Origin: Pseudomonas khorasanensis
Lineage (GTDB): Bacteria > Pseudomonadota > Gammaproteobacteria > Pseudomonadales > Pseudomonadaceae
Length of the DNA stretch: 64,000 nucleotides
Direction: 5' to 3'
Assembly (NCBI RefSeq): GCF_014268505.2
Contig: NZ_JABWQP020000009.1
Location: forward strand, 148,530 to 212,529
Both the position numbers and the translations under genes were made by a program. Within the stretch, counting starts at the first letter, position 1, and every line of letters starts with the position of its first letter. This document shows positions 50,997-58,588 of the stretch, in pieces. The notes beneath the pieces were generated by a model, which had not been told where the DNA came from, did not search any database, and worked only from the letters and a program-made list of their open reading frames with translations.

Positions 50997-51012
50997 TGCA
51001 GGTGTCGTGCCA
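50997..51012 (-). promoter_or_regulatory. Sigma-54-type promoter of crcY
   Basis: On the minus strand TGGCACGACACCTGCA fits TGGCACG-N4-TTGCA at all but one base, with GG and GC ten bases apart. A start about 12 bases on gives 50986-50987. CbrAB-dependent activation is known for CrcZ/CrcY. Confidence 0.85.
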
Positions 51013-51136
51013 ACTTTATTAAATCGTTTATATTCAACGACTTAGTGTTTTGGGAATTTTTAAGACCCGGCGAAGCCAGACAATTTGTTTCCGTGTTACT
51101 CGCTTTTGCCCCCATCACCGACGCAGCGGTAACACC

Positions 51137-52036
51137 TCACTGTGCGCTACGTGCCTTGGCCACGCGCGAACCGCTTGGGCGGCCGAGCACCGCGCTGATC
51201 TGCTGGCCCGCAACAATCAAGGCGTCCAGGTCGATACCGGTTTCGATCCCCAGGCCATTGAGCAGGTAGACGACGTCTTCGGTGGCAACGTTACCGCTCG
51301 CGCCTTTGGCATACGGACAGCCGCCGAGGCCTGCGATAGAGCTGTCGAAGACCGAGATGCCTTCCAGCAGACTGGCATAGATGTTGGCCATCGCCTGGCC
51401 GTAGGTGTCGTGGAAATGCCCGGCAAGTTTTTCCCTTGGCACGTGCGCTGAAACCACCTCGAACAAGCGGCGGGTGGCGCCCGCAGTGCCTGTGCCGATG
51501 GTGTCGCCCAGCGAAACTTCGTAGCAGCCCATCGCGTACAACTCGCGCGCAACCATCGCGACCTGCTCCGGCGCGACCGTGCCTTCATAAGGGCAGCCCA
51601 GCACGCAGGAAACGTAACCGCGCACGGTAACGCCGTGTTGCTTCGACGCTTCCATGATCGGCGCGAATCGCGCAAGGCTTTCACTGATAGAGCAGTTGAT
51701 GTTGCGTTGCGAGAACGCTTCGGAGGCTGCGGCAAAAACCGCGACTTCCTTGACCCCGGCGGCAATCGCATCTTCAAACCCGCGCAGGTTCGGCGCCAGT
51801 GCGCCGTAGGTCACGCCAGGCTTGCGCTGAATCTGCGCGAATACCTCGGCGGAACCGGCCATCTGCGGCACCCATTTGGGCGAGACGAAACTGCCCACTT
51901 CGATATAGCCAAGGCCGGCGGCGCACAAGGCATCGACCAGTTGCACCTTGTCGGCCACGCTGATGGGCCGGGCTTCGTTCTGCAGGCCATCGCGCGGGCC
52001 GACTTCGATCAGGCGTACTTGGGAGGGGAGGGACAT
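51137..52036 (-). CDS. liuE: Hydroxymethylglutaryl-CoA lyase LiuE
   Basis: The 299-residue TIM-barrel enzyme splits HMG-CoA to acetoacetate and acetyl-CoA, the last step of leucine degradation. It shows VRLIEVGPRDGLQNE, the SFVSPKWVPQMA segment, GHFHDTYGQAMANIYASLLEG and the active-site cysteine in GCPYAKGASGNVATEDVVYL. ATG at 52036 has AGGT upstream. It is also called MvaB. It is separated from liuR by a REP pair. Confidence 0.94.
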   Translation of the reverse strand: MSLPSQVRLIEVGPRDGLQNEARPISVADKVQLVDALCAAGLGYIEVGSFVSPKWVPQMAGSAEVFAQIQRKPGVTYGALAPNLRGFEDAIAAGVKEVAVFAAASEAFSQRNINCSISESLARFAPIMEASKQHGVTVRGYVSCVLGCPYEGTVAPEQVAMVARELYAMGCYEVSLGDTIGTGTAGATRRLFEVVSAHVPREKLAGHFHDTYGQAMANIYASLLEGISVFDSSIAGLGGCPYAKGASGNVATEDVVYLLNGLGIETGIDLDALIVAGQQISAVLGRPSGSRVAKARSAQ

Positions 52037-52070
52037 GGGCGGACCTGCTCTTCTGAATTCATGGAAATCC

Positions 52071-52160
52071 TGTGGGAGCGGGCTTGCCCGCGATGAGGCC
52101 GGGACATCCAGCAATGATGTTGGCTGAACCGACGCCATCGCGGGCAAGCCCACTCCCACA
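52071..52160. repeat. Paired REP element (GGGCTTGCCCGCG variant)
   Basis: TGTGGGAGCGGGCTTGCCCGCGATG and its inverse CATCGCGGGCAAGCCCACTCCCACA flank about 40 bases between liuR and liuE. Confidence 0.88.
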
Positions 52161-52179
52161 GGGAAAGTGTAGTGTCCGA

Positions 52180-52581
52180 TTACTGGGCTATCTGCTGGCT
52201 ATTGAGCGTCTGCTCCAGCGCCTGAACGCAGCGTTCCTCGGCGGTGTCGAGTTCCAGCTTCATCTGCTCGATATCGAGCAATTGCTGTTCAAGTTGCTCG
52301 CGCCGTTCGCTGATTTTCGCCAGCATGCTGTTGAGCTGTTTGGTGTTACCGCTGGACGGGTCGTAGAGTTCGATCAGTTCGCGGCATTCGGCCAGCGAAA
52401 AGCCGATGCGTTTGCCACGCAGGATCAGCTTCAGGCTGACTTTGTCGCGCGGCGAATAGATGCGCTCCTGGCCACGGCGCTCGGGACTGAGCAGGCCTTG
52501 CTCTTCATAAAAGCGGATCGCCCGCGTGGTGATGTCCAGCTCGCGGGCGAGGTCGGAAATGCTGTAGGTCTGACTGCTCAT
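52180..52581 (-). CDS. liuR: MerR-family regulator LiuR
   Basis: The 133-residue protein has the N-terminal MerR winged helix (TYSISDLARELDITTRAIRFYEEQGLLSPERRGQERIYSPRDK) and a C-terminal coiled coil (about 85-125, MLAKISERREQLEQQLLDIEQMK). It carries no metal-binding cysteine signature in the sensor part. In Pseudomonas and relatives LiuR represses leucine-degradation genes. A LiuR-type palindrome lies 45 bases before its start. Confidence 0.9.
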   Translation of the reverse strand: MSSQTYSISDLARELDITTRAIRFYEEQGLLSPERRGQERIYSPRDKVSLKLILRGKRIGFSLAECRELIELYDPSSGNTKQLNSMLAKISERREQLEQQLLDIEQMKLELDTAEERCVQALEQTLNSQQIAQ

Positions 52582-52625
52582 GAAAGCGCTCGGAAAAGGG
52601 ACATGGCGCTAAGCTAATCGGTGGT

Positions 52626-52641
52626 TTACGTTTACGTCAAG
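52626..52641. promoter_or_regulatory. LiuR-type operator 3 (liuR side)
   Basis: On the minus strand it reads TTGACGTAAACGTAAA, matching the other two sites. Its first six bases are a good -35 hexamer, so LiuR would lie on its own promoter. Confidence 0.8.
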
Positions 52642-52673
52642 CAGGATGGATTTGGGGTGTCTGTACAGGCCCC

Positions 52674-52766
52674 TTCGCGAGCAAGCTCGCTCCCACAGTG
52701 GATATGTGTTGAACACGGCATTTGTATCCGACGCAGACCCTGTGGGAGCGAGCTTGCTCGCGAAGA
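52674..52766. repeat. Paired REP element
   Basis: CTTCGCGAGCAAGCTCGCTCCCACA and its inverse flank about 45 bases between the liuR leader and the LysR gene. Confidence 0.92.
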
Positions 52767-52787
52767 ACGGTGACACGGTTTTGTGTA

Positions 52788-53717
52788 CTACAGCTTATCC
52801 AGCTTCTTCTCATGCGCTGTCACTTGCTGGCACAACTCGATCATCTGCTCGCGCATCCAGCGATTGGCCGGGTCCTGATCGGTGCTTTCATGCCAGTACA
52901 GGTGTGTTTCCACTGGCGGCACATCGTTTACCGGCAGATTGAACGCGTGCAATTCATGGCGTCGGGCAAAGCGCTCCGGCACGGTCATGACCATGTCGGT
53001 CTGCTGCATCACTTGCGAGGCCATCAAATAGTGTTGCGAGCGCAGGGCGATCTTGCGCTGGATGCCCATTTTGCCCAGCGCCAGATCGACATAGCCCAGC
53101 CCGCTGCGGCGGCTGGAAATATGGATGTGGGTCAGCGACAGATAGTCATCGAGGCTGAGTTTCTCCTTGCCCGCCATCGGATGGCCCTTGCGCATGGCGC
53201 AGACGTAACGGTCTTCCATCAGCTTGACGTGGCGCACTTGCGGGTCGGTGTTCAGCGGCGCATCGACGGCGAAATCGAGACGTCCGGCCGCGAGTTCCTT
53301 GGTGGTTTCCCGGCGTTTGGACAGGAAACTTTCAATGATCACCGTCGGCGCCAGCCGCCGCAGACGCTGGAACAGCGGCGGCAGAATCACCGCTTCGGTG
53401 AGGTCGGTCATGCTGATGCGATAGGTCTTGGCCGCTTGGGCCGGGTTGAAAATCCGGCTTTCCTGCACCGACACGCGCAGCAGCGACAGGGCGTTACGCA
53501 CCGGGCCGATGATGTTCTGCGCCATGGGCGTCGGCACCATGCCCTGGGCGGTACGCACAAAGAGCGGGTCGTTGAAGGTCTCGCGCAACCGCGCCAGGGC
53601 ATTGGACACGGCCGGCTGGGTGATGCCGACAATCTGCCCGGCGCGGGTCAGGTTGGCTTCGGTATAGATCGCGTCGAAGACGATGAAAAGGTTGAGGTCG
53701 ACCTTGCTCAGATTCAT
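52788..53717 (-). CDS. LysR-type regulator
   Basis: The 309-residue protein has the winged helix of a LysR regulator (KVDLNLFIVFDAIYTEANLTRA, TQPAVSNALARLRETFNDPLFVR), like the NodD/LeuO subgroup. The effector domain spans about 95-300. It is divergent from an acyl-CoA dehydrogenase gene with about 170 bases between, so it is likely its regulator. The effector is unknown. Confidence 0.88.
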   Translation of the reverse strand: MNLSKVDLNLFIVFDAIYTEANLTRAGQIVGITQPAVSNALARLRETFNDPLFVRTAQGMVPTPMAQNIIGPVRNALSLLRVSVQESRIFNPAQAAKTYRISMTDLTEAVILPPLFQRLRRLAPTVIIESFLSKRRETTKELAAGRLDFAVDAPLNTDPQVRHVKLMEDRYVCAMRKGHPMAGKEKLSLDDYLSLTHIHISSRRSGLGYVDLALGKMGIQRKIALRSQHYLMASQVMQQTDMVMTVPERFARRHELHAFNLPVNDVPPVETHLYWHESTDQDPANRWMREQMIELCQQVTAHEKKLDKL

Positions 53718-53888
53718 AACGCGTTTTTCTCTTGTTATTAAGGGCTGTGTTTAAGGGCTGACGATCAGTCGATCATATATCGGTGATGAATGTTAATACA
53801 CGCCGAGAATAGGCTAGGTAAATTATCAACGCTGTTCTAGCATCGATTGCATGACCTAAACAACCTCCAGATAAAGAAGGTAATGCTC

Positions 53889-55118
53889 ATGGATTTCGCT
53901 TATTCGCCCAAGGTTCAGGAACTGCGCGAGCGCGTGACCGCGTTCATGGACACTTACGTTTATCCGGCCGAAGCCGTGTTCGAGCGCCAGGTTGCCGAGG
54001 GCGACCGCTGGCAGCCGACCGCGATCATGGAAGAGCTCAAGGCGAGGGCCAAGGCTGAGGGGTTGTGGAATCTGTTTTTGCCGGAGTCCGAGCTCGGTGC
54101 CGGTCTGACCAACCTCGAATACGCGCCGCTGGCGGAGATCATGGGCCGTTCCCTGCTGGGGCCCGAGCCGTTCAACTGCTCGGCACCGGACACCGGCAAC
54201 ATGGAAGTGCTGGTGCGCTACGCCAACGAAGAACAGAAACAGCGCTGGCTCGAACCGCTGCTGCGCGGTGAGATCCGTTCGGCATTCGCCATGACCGAGC
54301 CTGACGTGGCGTCGTCCGATGCCACCAACATGGCCGCCCGTGCCGAGCGTCAGGGTGACGAGTGGGTGATCAACGGCAAAAAATGGTGGACCTCGGGGGC
54401 CTGCGATCCGCGCTGCAAGATCCTTATCTTCATGGGCCTGAGCAATCCTGATGCGCCGCGTCACGCTCAGCATTCGATGATCCTGGTGCCGGTCGACACC
54501 CCCGGGGTGAAGATCGTTCGTCCGCTGCCCGTCTTTGGTTACGACGACGCACCGCACGGCCACGCCGAAGTGCTGTTCGACAACGTACGCGTGCCGTACG
54601 AAAACGTCCTGTTGGGTGAAGGGCGCGGCTTCGAAATTGCTCAGGGTCGTCTTGGCCCGGGCCGGATTCACCACTGCATGCGGTCGGTCGGCATGGCTGA
54701 GCGTGCGCTGGAACTGATGTGCAAACGCTCGGTGAGCCGCAGCGCATTCGGTAAACCGCTGGCGCGTCTGGGCGGCAACATCGACAAGATCGCCGACTCG
54801 CGGATGGAAATCGACATGGCGCGCCTGCTGACGCTGAAGGCGGCGTACATGATGGACACTGTCGGCAACAAGATTGCGAAAAGCGAGATTGCGCAGATCA
54901 AGGTCGTTGCGCCAAACGTCGCGCTGCGAGTGATTGACCGGGCGATCCAGATGCATGGCGGGGCAGGGGTGTCGAACGATTTCCCGCTGGCCTACATGTA
55001 CGCCATGCAACGCACCCTGCGCCTGGCTGACGGCCCGGACGAAGTGCACCGCGCGGCGATCGGCAAATTCGAAATCGGCAAATACGTGCCGAAGGAAATG
55101 CTGCGTAGCGCCCAGTAA
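53889..55118 (+). CDS. Acyl-CoA dehydrogenase
   Basis: The 409-residue protein is an acyl-CoA dehydrogenase (AFAMTEPDVASSDATNM and, near the end, AIQMHGGAGVSNDFPLAYMYAMQRTLRLADGPDEVHRAAIG). It belongs to the longer group with a C-terminal Arg-containing segment, often used for branched or long substrates. Substrate cannot be fixed by eye. ATG at 53889 (GAAGG upstream) is preferred; another ATG six bases earlier is possible. Confidence 0.88.
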   Translation: MDFAYSPKVQELRERVTAFMDTYVYPAEAVFERQVAEGDRWQPTAIMEELKARAKAEGLWNLFLPESELGAGLTNLEYAPLAEIMGRSLLGPEPFNCSAPDTGNMEVLVRYANEEQKQRWLEPLLRGEIRSAFAMTEPDVASSDATNMAARAERQGDEWVINGKKWWTSGACDPRCKILIFMGLSNPDAPRHAQHSMILVPVDTPGVKIVRPLPVFGYDDAPHGHAEVLFDNVRVPYENVLLGEGRGFEIAQGRLGPGRIHHCMRSVGMAERALELMCKRSVSRSAFGKPLARLGGNIDKIADSRMEIDMARLLTLKAAYMMDTVGNKIAKSEIAQIKVVAPNVALRVIDRAIQMHGGAGVSNDFPLAYMYAMQRTLRLADGPDEVHRAAIGKFEIGKYVPKEMLRSAQ

Positions 55119-55132
55119 CACCGCGTCGCCTG

Positions 55133-55208
55133 CTTCGCGAGCAAGCTCGCTCCCACAAGATTTGTGCACGCCACAGATCCAATGTGGGAGCGAGCCTGCT
55201 CGCGAAAG
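55133..55208. repeat. Paired REP element
   Basis: CTTCGCGAGCAAGCTCGCTCCCACA and the inverse TGTGGGAGCGAGCCTGCTCGCGAA flank about 30 bases. Confidence 0.9.
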
Positions 55209-55239
55209 GGCCTGTACATTCAGCACATCGACATCAGGA

Positions 55240-56574
55240 TCAATACACCCAAACCTCCACCCGCCGATTCTTGATCCTTCCTTCATCCGCACTGTTCGCC
55301 GCCACCGGCATCTGCGCGCCAAACCCGCGCACTTCGCGCATGACCACGCCATTCCTGACCAACTCACGGCGCACTGCCATCGCCCGCAGCTTCGACAGCA
55401 AATCCGCCCGCGCCGGGTCATCCTTGACATCGCCAAAGCCCACCAGCGTGACCGCGCGGTCCGTCTTGCCGTGGCGCTTTATATAGTCGAGCACCCGGGC
55501 CAGATCCTGCCGCGCCTTATTATCCAGTTTCGCGCTGCCCTCGGCAAAACGGAAATTCACCGTCAGACGCTGGGCATGACGGCTCAGGGATTGATAACCC
55601 TCCGGCATCAGCGCATTCGGCGTGACGCTCATGGCATGAACCGTCTGACTGACAAAACCGCTGGCCGCCACGATCGCCTGACCCTGCTGGCTTTGCGCAA
55701 ACATGACCAACGCCTGCGCCCAGGGATTCTGGCTGTCGGGCGGCAGATAAAAGAACAGCCGCCGCGACAACGGATAATCTTCGGTGGCGATCAAAGTGCT
55801 GAGCGGCAACATTGGCTGCGACGCACCATCGGCGATCGCCACGGCTTTTGCCTGGCGCACGTAAGGCAAACCGATGAAGCCGATGCCTTGCGGGTCGGCG
55901 CTGACGGCATCGGACAATTGCTCGCTGGATTCGAACCGTTTCGCTGCACTGCTCAGATGTTTCCCACGAGCATTGAGGACCAACTCCTTGAACGTGTCGT
56001 AGGTGCCGGACTGATCATCCCGCGCATATAAATGTATCGCGCCACCACGGCCGCCGAGGTCTTCCCAGGTTTTCACTTCACCGGCAAAGATCCGCGCCAG
56101 TTGCTCGGTGCTCAGTTGTTGCAGCGGATTGGCCGGGTTGAGGATGATCGCCAAACCGTCGATGGCGATGACTTGCTCTGCCGTCGGGCTTTTCAGGTCG
56201 CCGAGAGTTTGCAGGGCCAGGAGCTCGCTGTCCTTGATTTCACGGGAAGCGGCCGCCAGGTCGGCGTTGGCATTTTTCAGCGCAGTGAAACCGGTGCTGG
56301 AACCGTGGGCGGCGACTTCGATGACCACGCGTTGCCCTTGGGCAGTCTGACCGACGATGCGTTGTTCGTTGGCGGAATCCGGAGTCTCGCGGTGGATTTT
56401 CAGCAGGCCTTGTTCCTGCAGCAGGCCTTCGATCAGCGCCGGGCCAAGTTCGGCGCCGATGGTGTTGGAACCCTGAATGCGCAGTGCCGGGCCGTTTTCG
56501 GGAATTGGCAGGACCGCGGCCGAAACCGTCAGCCAGGCGCTCAGTAGGAAAATGCACAAAACACGCAGGGTCAT
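55240..56574 (-). CDS. PstS-like substrate-binding protein fused to an OmpA domain
   Basis: The 444-residue protein has a signal peptide (about 1-20), a phosphate-binding-protein-like (PBP2) domain at about 30-310 (LRIQGSNTIGAELGPALIEGL, LARIFAGEVKTWEDLGGRGG, IHLYARDDQSGTYDTFKELVL) and a C-terminal OmpA peptidoglycan-binding domain at about 320-444 (VNFRFAEGSAKLDNKARQDLARVLDYI, VGFGDVKDD, KLRAMAVRRELV). The fusion anchors a phosphate- or anion-binding domain to the cell wall. It is monocistronic. Confidence 0.85.
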   Translation of the reverse strand: MTLRVLCIFLLSAWLTVSAAVLPIPENGPALRIQGSNTIGAELGPALIEGLLQEQGLLKIHRETPDSANEQRIVGQTAQGQRVVIEVAAHGSSTGFTALKNANADLAAASREIKDSELLALQTLGDLKSPTAEQVIAIDGLAIILNPANPLQQLSTEQLARIFAGEVKTWEDLGGRGGAIHLYARDDQSGTYDTFKELVLNARGKHLSSAAKRFESSEQLSDAVSADPQGIGFIGLPYVRQAKAVAIADGASQPMLPLSTLIATEDYPLSRRLFFYLPPDSQNPWAQALVMFAQSQQGQAIVAASGFVSQTVHAMSVTPNALMPEGYQSLSRHAQRLTVNFRFAEGSAKLDNKARQDLARVLDYIKRHGKTDRAVTLVGFGDVKDDPARADLLSKLRAMAVRRELVRNGVVMREVRGFGAQMPVAANSADEGRIKNRRVEVWVY

Positions 56575-56652
56575 GCCGGCACCGGATCAAGCCAAGGGGA
56601 TTGCCGGGGAGATTAAGTCAGTCGCATGACCGAAAGATGACAGGGGATTACC

Positions 56653-56741
56653 TGTGGGAGCGAGCCTGCTCGCGAATGCGGCGTGTCAGTCGAAAAATAC
56701 GTCGCTGATCCGCCGCATTCGCGAGCAGGCTCGTTCCCACA
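56653..56741. repeat. Paired REP element
   Basis: TGTGGGAGCGAGCCTGCTCGCGAA and its inverse (with one change, CGTTCCCAC) flank about 40 bases. Confidence 0.92.
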
Positions 56742-56763
56742 ATGAAAATTCCGTCAGGCTGGA

Positions 56764-57576
56764 TCAGGCCAGTTCAAGCCAGATCGGCGCGTGGTCCGAC
56801 GGTTTCTCCATCCCGCGCAGTTCGTAATCCACGCCCGCGTCCTTGACCCGTGGCAGCAAGCCATTGGACGCCAGGATCACATCGATGCGCAGCCCGCGTT
56901 TCGGCTCGTCTTCAAAGCCCCGGCTGCGGTAGTCGAACCAGCTGAACATATCGGTCACGTCCGGGTTCAGGTGGCGATAGCTGTCGGTCAGGCCCCAGTT
57001 TTTCAGGCGCGCCATCCACTCGCGCTCTTCCGGCAGAAAGCTGCATTTGCCGGTTTTCAGCCAGCGCTTCATGTTGTCCGGGCCGATGCCGATGTCGCAG
57101 TCTTGCGGCGAAATGTTCACATCGCCCATCACCACCAGCGGCTGTTCGTTGTGAAACTGGCCTTCCAGCAGCGCTTGAAGATCGCTGTAGAAACGCTGCT
57201 TGGCAGGAAATTTGGTCGGATGGTCGCGGCTTTCGCCCTGTGGGAAATAGCCGTTCATGATCGTCACCGGCACGCCATTGGCGTCGGCGAAGGTGCCCCA
57301 GATGAAGCGGCGCTGGGCGTCTTCTTCATCGGTGGCAAAACCCTTGTGAATGGCGATCGGTTCTTTGCGCGAGAGCAGGGCGACGCCGTAATGACCTTTC
57401 TGGCCATGAAAGTGCACGTGGTAGCCGAGGGCGCGAATGTCTTCGTGGGGGAACTGGTCGTCGTGAACCTTGGTTTCCTGCAGACCGATCACGTCGGGCT
57501 GATGTTTTTCGATCAGCGCTGCCAGCTGATGCGGACGGGCACGCAGTCCGTTGATGTTGAAGGAAACGATCTTCAT
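56764..57576 (-). CDS. xthA: Exonuclease III (AP endonuclease)
   Basis: The 270-residue enzyme repairs abasic sites and trims 3' blocks in DNA. It has the exonuclease III signatures: MKIVSFNINGLRAR, VIGLQETKVHDD (catalytic Glu), VVMGDVNISPQDCDIG and the C-terminal GLRIDVILAS and SDHAPIWLEL with the catalytic His-Asp. ATG at 57576 is the standard start. Confidence 0.95.
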   Translation of the reverse strand: MKIVSFNINGLRARPHQLAALIEKHQPDVIGLQETKVHDDQFPHEDIRALGYHVHFHGQKGHYGVALLSRKEPIAIHKGFATDEEDAQRRFIWGTFADANGVPVTIMNGYFPQGESRDHPTKFPAKQRFYSDLQALLEGQFHNEQPLVVMGDVNISPQDCDIGIGPDNMKRWLKTGKCSFLPEEREWMARLKNWGLTDSYRHLNPDVTDMFSWFDYRSRGFEDEPKRGLRIDVILASNGLLPRVKDAGVDYELRGMEKPSDHAPIWLELA

Positions 57577-57678
57577 GGTCGGCAGTCCTGGCAAAAGGGC
57601 GATGCTAGCCGACATGGGAGAGATGGGCCAGTGTGGGAGAAATCATTTTGGCCTGTGGGATTTATGCTTTTTGTGACG

Positions 57679-57754
57679 GCCTCTTCGCGAGCAGGCTCGC
57701 TCCCACATTTGCAACGCGTTCTACTGTGGGAGCGAGCCTGCTCGCGAAGAGGCC
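57679..57754. repeat. Paired REP element
   Basis: GGCCTCTTCGCGAGCAGGCTCGCTCCCAC and the inverse flank only about 20 bases; the outer arms extend to GGCCTCTT/AAGAGGCC, so it can form one long hairpin. Confidence 0.92.
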
Positions 57755-57871
57755 GGCAAAATCGATGAAAAAAGGGACTTGGTCTATACCTGTCAGGGGA
57801 ACCACACCATTCGCCCAAGGTTCGTACCAACAAGCGCGCCATCTCTCGAGCGCGCCCCGGAGTATCACCGC

Positions 57872-58522
57872 ATGCCTGAAACCCAGACCGCCATCGCCGA
57901 CATTCATATGCTCGACCGCGGCTACTCGCGCGAAGCCCGCTCGCTGCTGTATCAGGCTTACCGCCACGAGCCGACGTTCGGCTACCTGTTCGAGGCCGAG
58001 CGTCCCGGTTATGAACAGCGCGTGCGCGCCACGGTGCGCGAGCTGGTCAAACAGCATTTCCTGCAGGATTTGCCGGCCATCGGCCTGTTGGTCAACGACC
58101 GCTTGATCGGTATCGCCCTCATCGCGCCGCCGCAACGTCGTCTGGGCATTACCGAAAGTTGGGCGTGGCGTTTGCGCATGGTGCTCAGTACCGGTTTTCG
58201 CTGCACCCGACGCTATCTGGAATATCACGATGCAGTGGCCGCGTGCGTGCCCGGCGACTCGGTGCACATGCTGCCGTTGCTGGGGGTTCATCCGCAGTTT
58301 CAGGGCAAGCACTATGGCGAGCAATTGCTCACTGCCGTGCACAACTGGTGCGCTGTCGACGAAACCTCGCAAGGCGTGGTGCTCGACACCGGCAACCCGC
58401 GCTATCTGGAATTCTATAAAAGGCAGGGTTATCAGGAGATCGGCGAGGTTGCCGTCGGGCCGGTGCGAGAACATGTATTTTTCCACGCCAACCCCCAGGT
58501 GTTACAAACAGCAACGGGTTAA
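57872..58522 (+). CDS. GNAT-family N-acetyltransferase
   Basis: The 216-residue protein has the GNAT fold. The acetyl-CoA-binding loop lies at about 138-150 (LGVHPQFQGKHYGEQLL), with conserved LLVNDRLIGIALI and LDTGNPRYLEFYKRQGYQEIG. The acceptor substrate is unknown. ATG at 57872 has CGGAG about 10 bases upstream. It is 66 bases before tamA but not clearly in an operon with it. Confidence 0.82.
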   Translation: MPETQTAIADIHMLDRGYSREARSLLYQAYRHEPTFGYLFEAERPGYEQRVRATVRELVKQHFLQDLPAIGLLVNDRLIGIALIAPPQRRLGITESWAWRLRMVLSTGFRCTRRYLEYHDAVAACVPGDSVHMLPLLGVHPQFQGKHYGEQLLTAVHNWCAVDETSQGVVLDTGNPRYLEFYKRQGYQEIGEVAVGPVREHVFFHANPQVLQTATG

Positions 58523-58588
58523 CGATAGAACTTCTTGGGAAATTTCCTGTTCTATCAGGCTCCCAAGCCCGTGATAGCATCCGCGCCT

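Noticed and set aside
50829..51269. A 146-codon open frame on the plus strand after the REP pair
   Set aside because: It is rich in Cys, Phe and Leu from the T-rich DNA, lacks a ribosome site, runs into liuE antisense, and the region is better explained by the crcY RNA and its promoter on the other strand.
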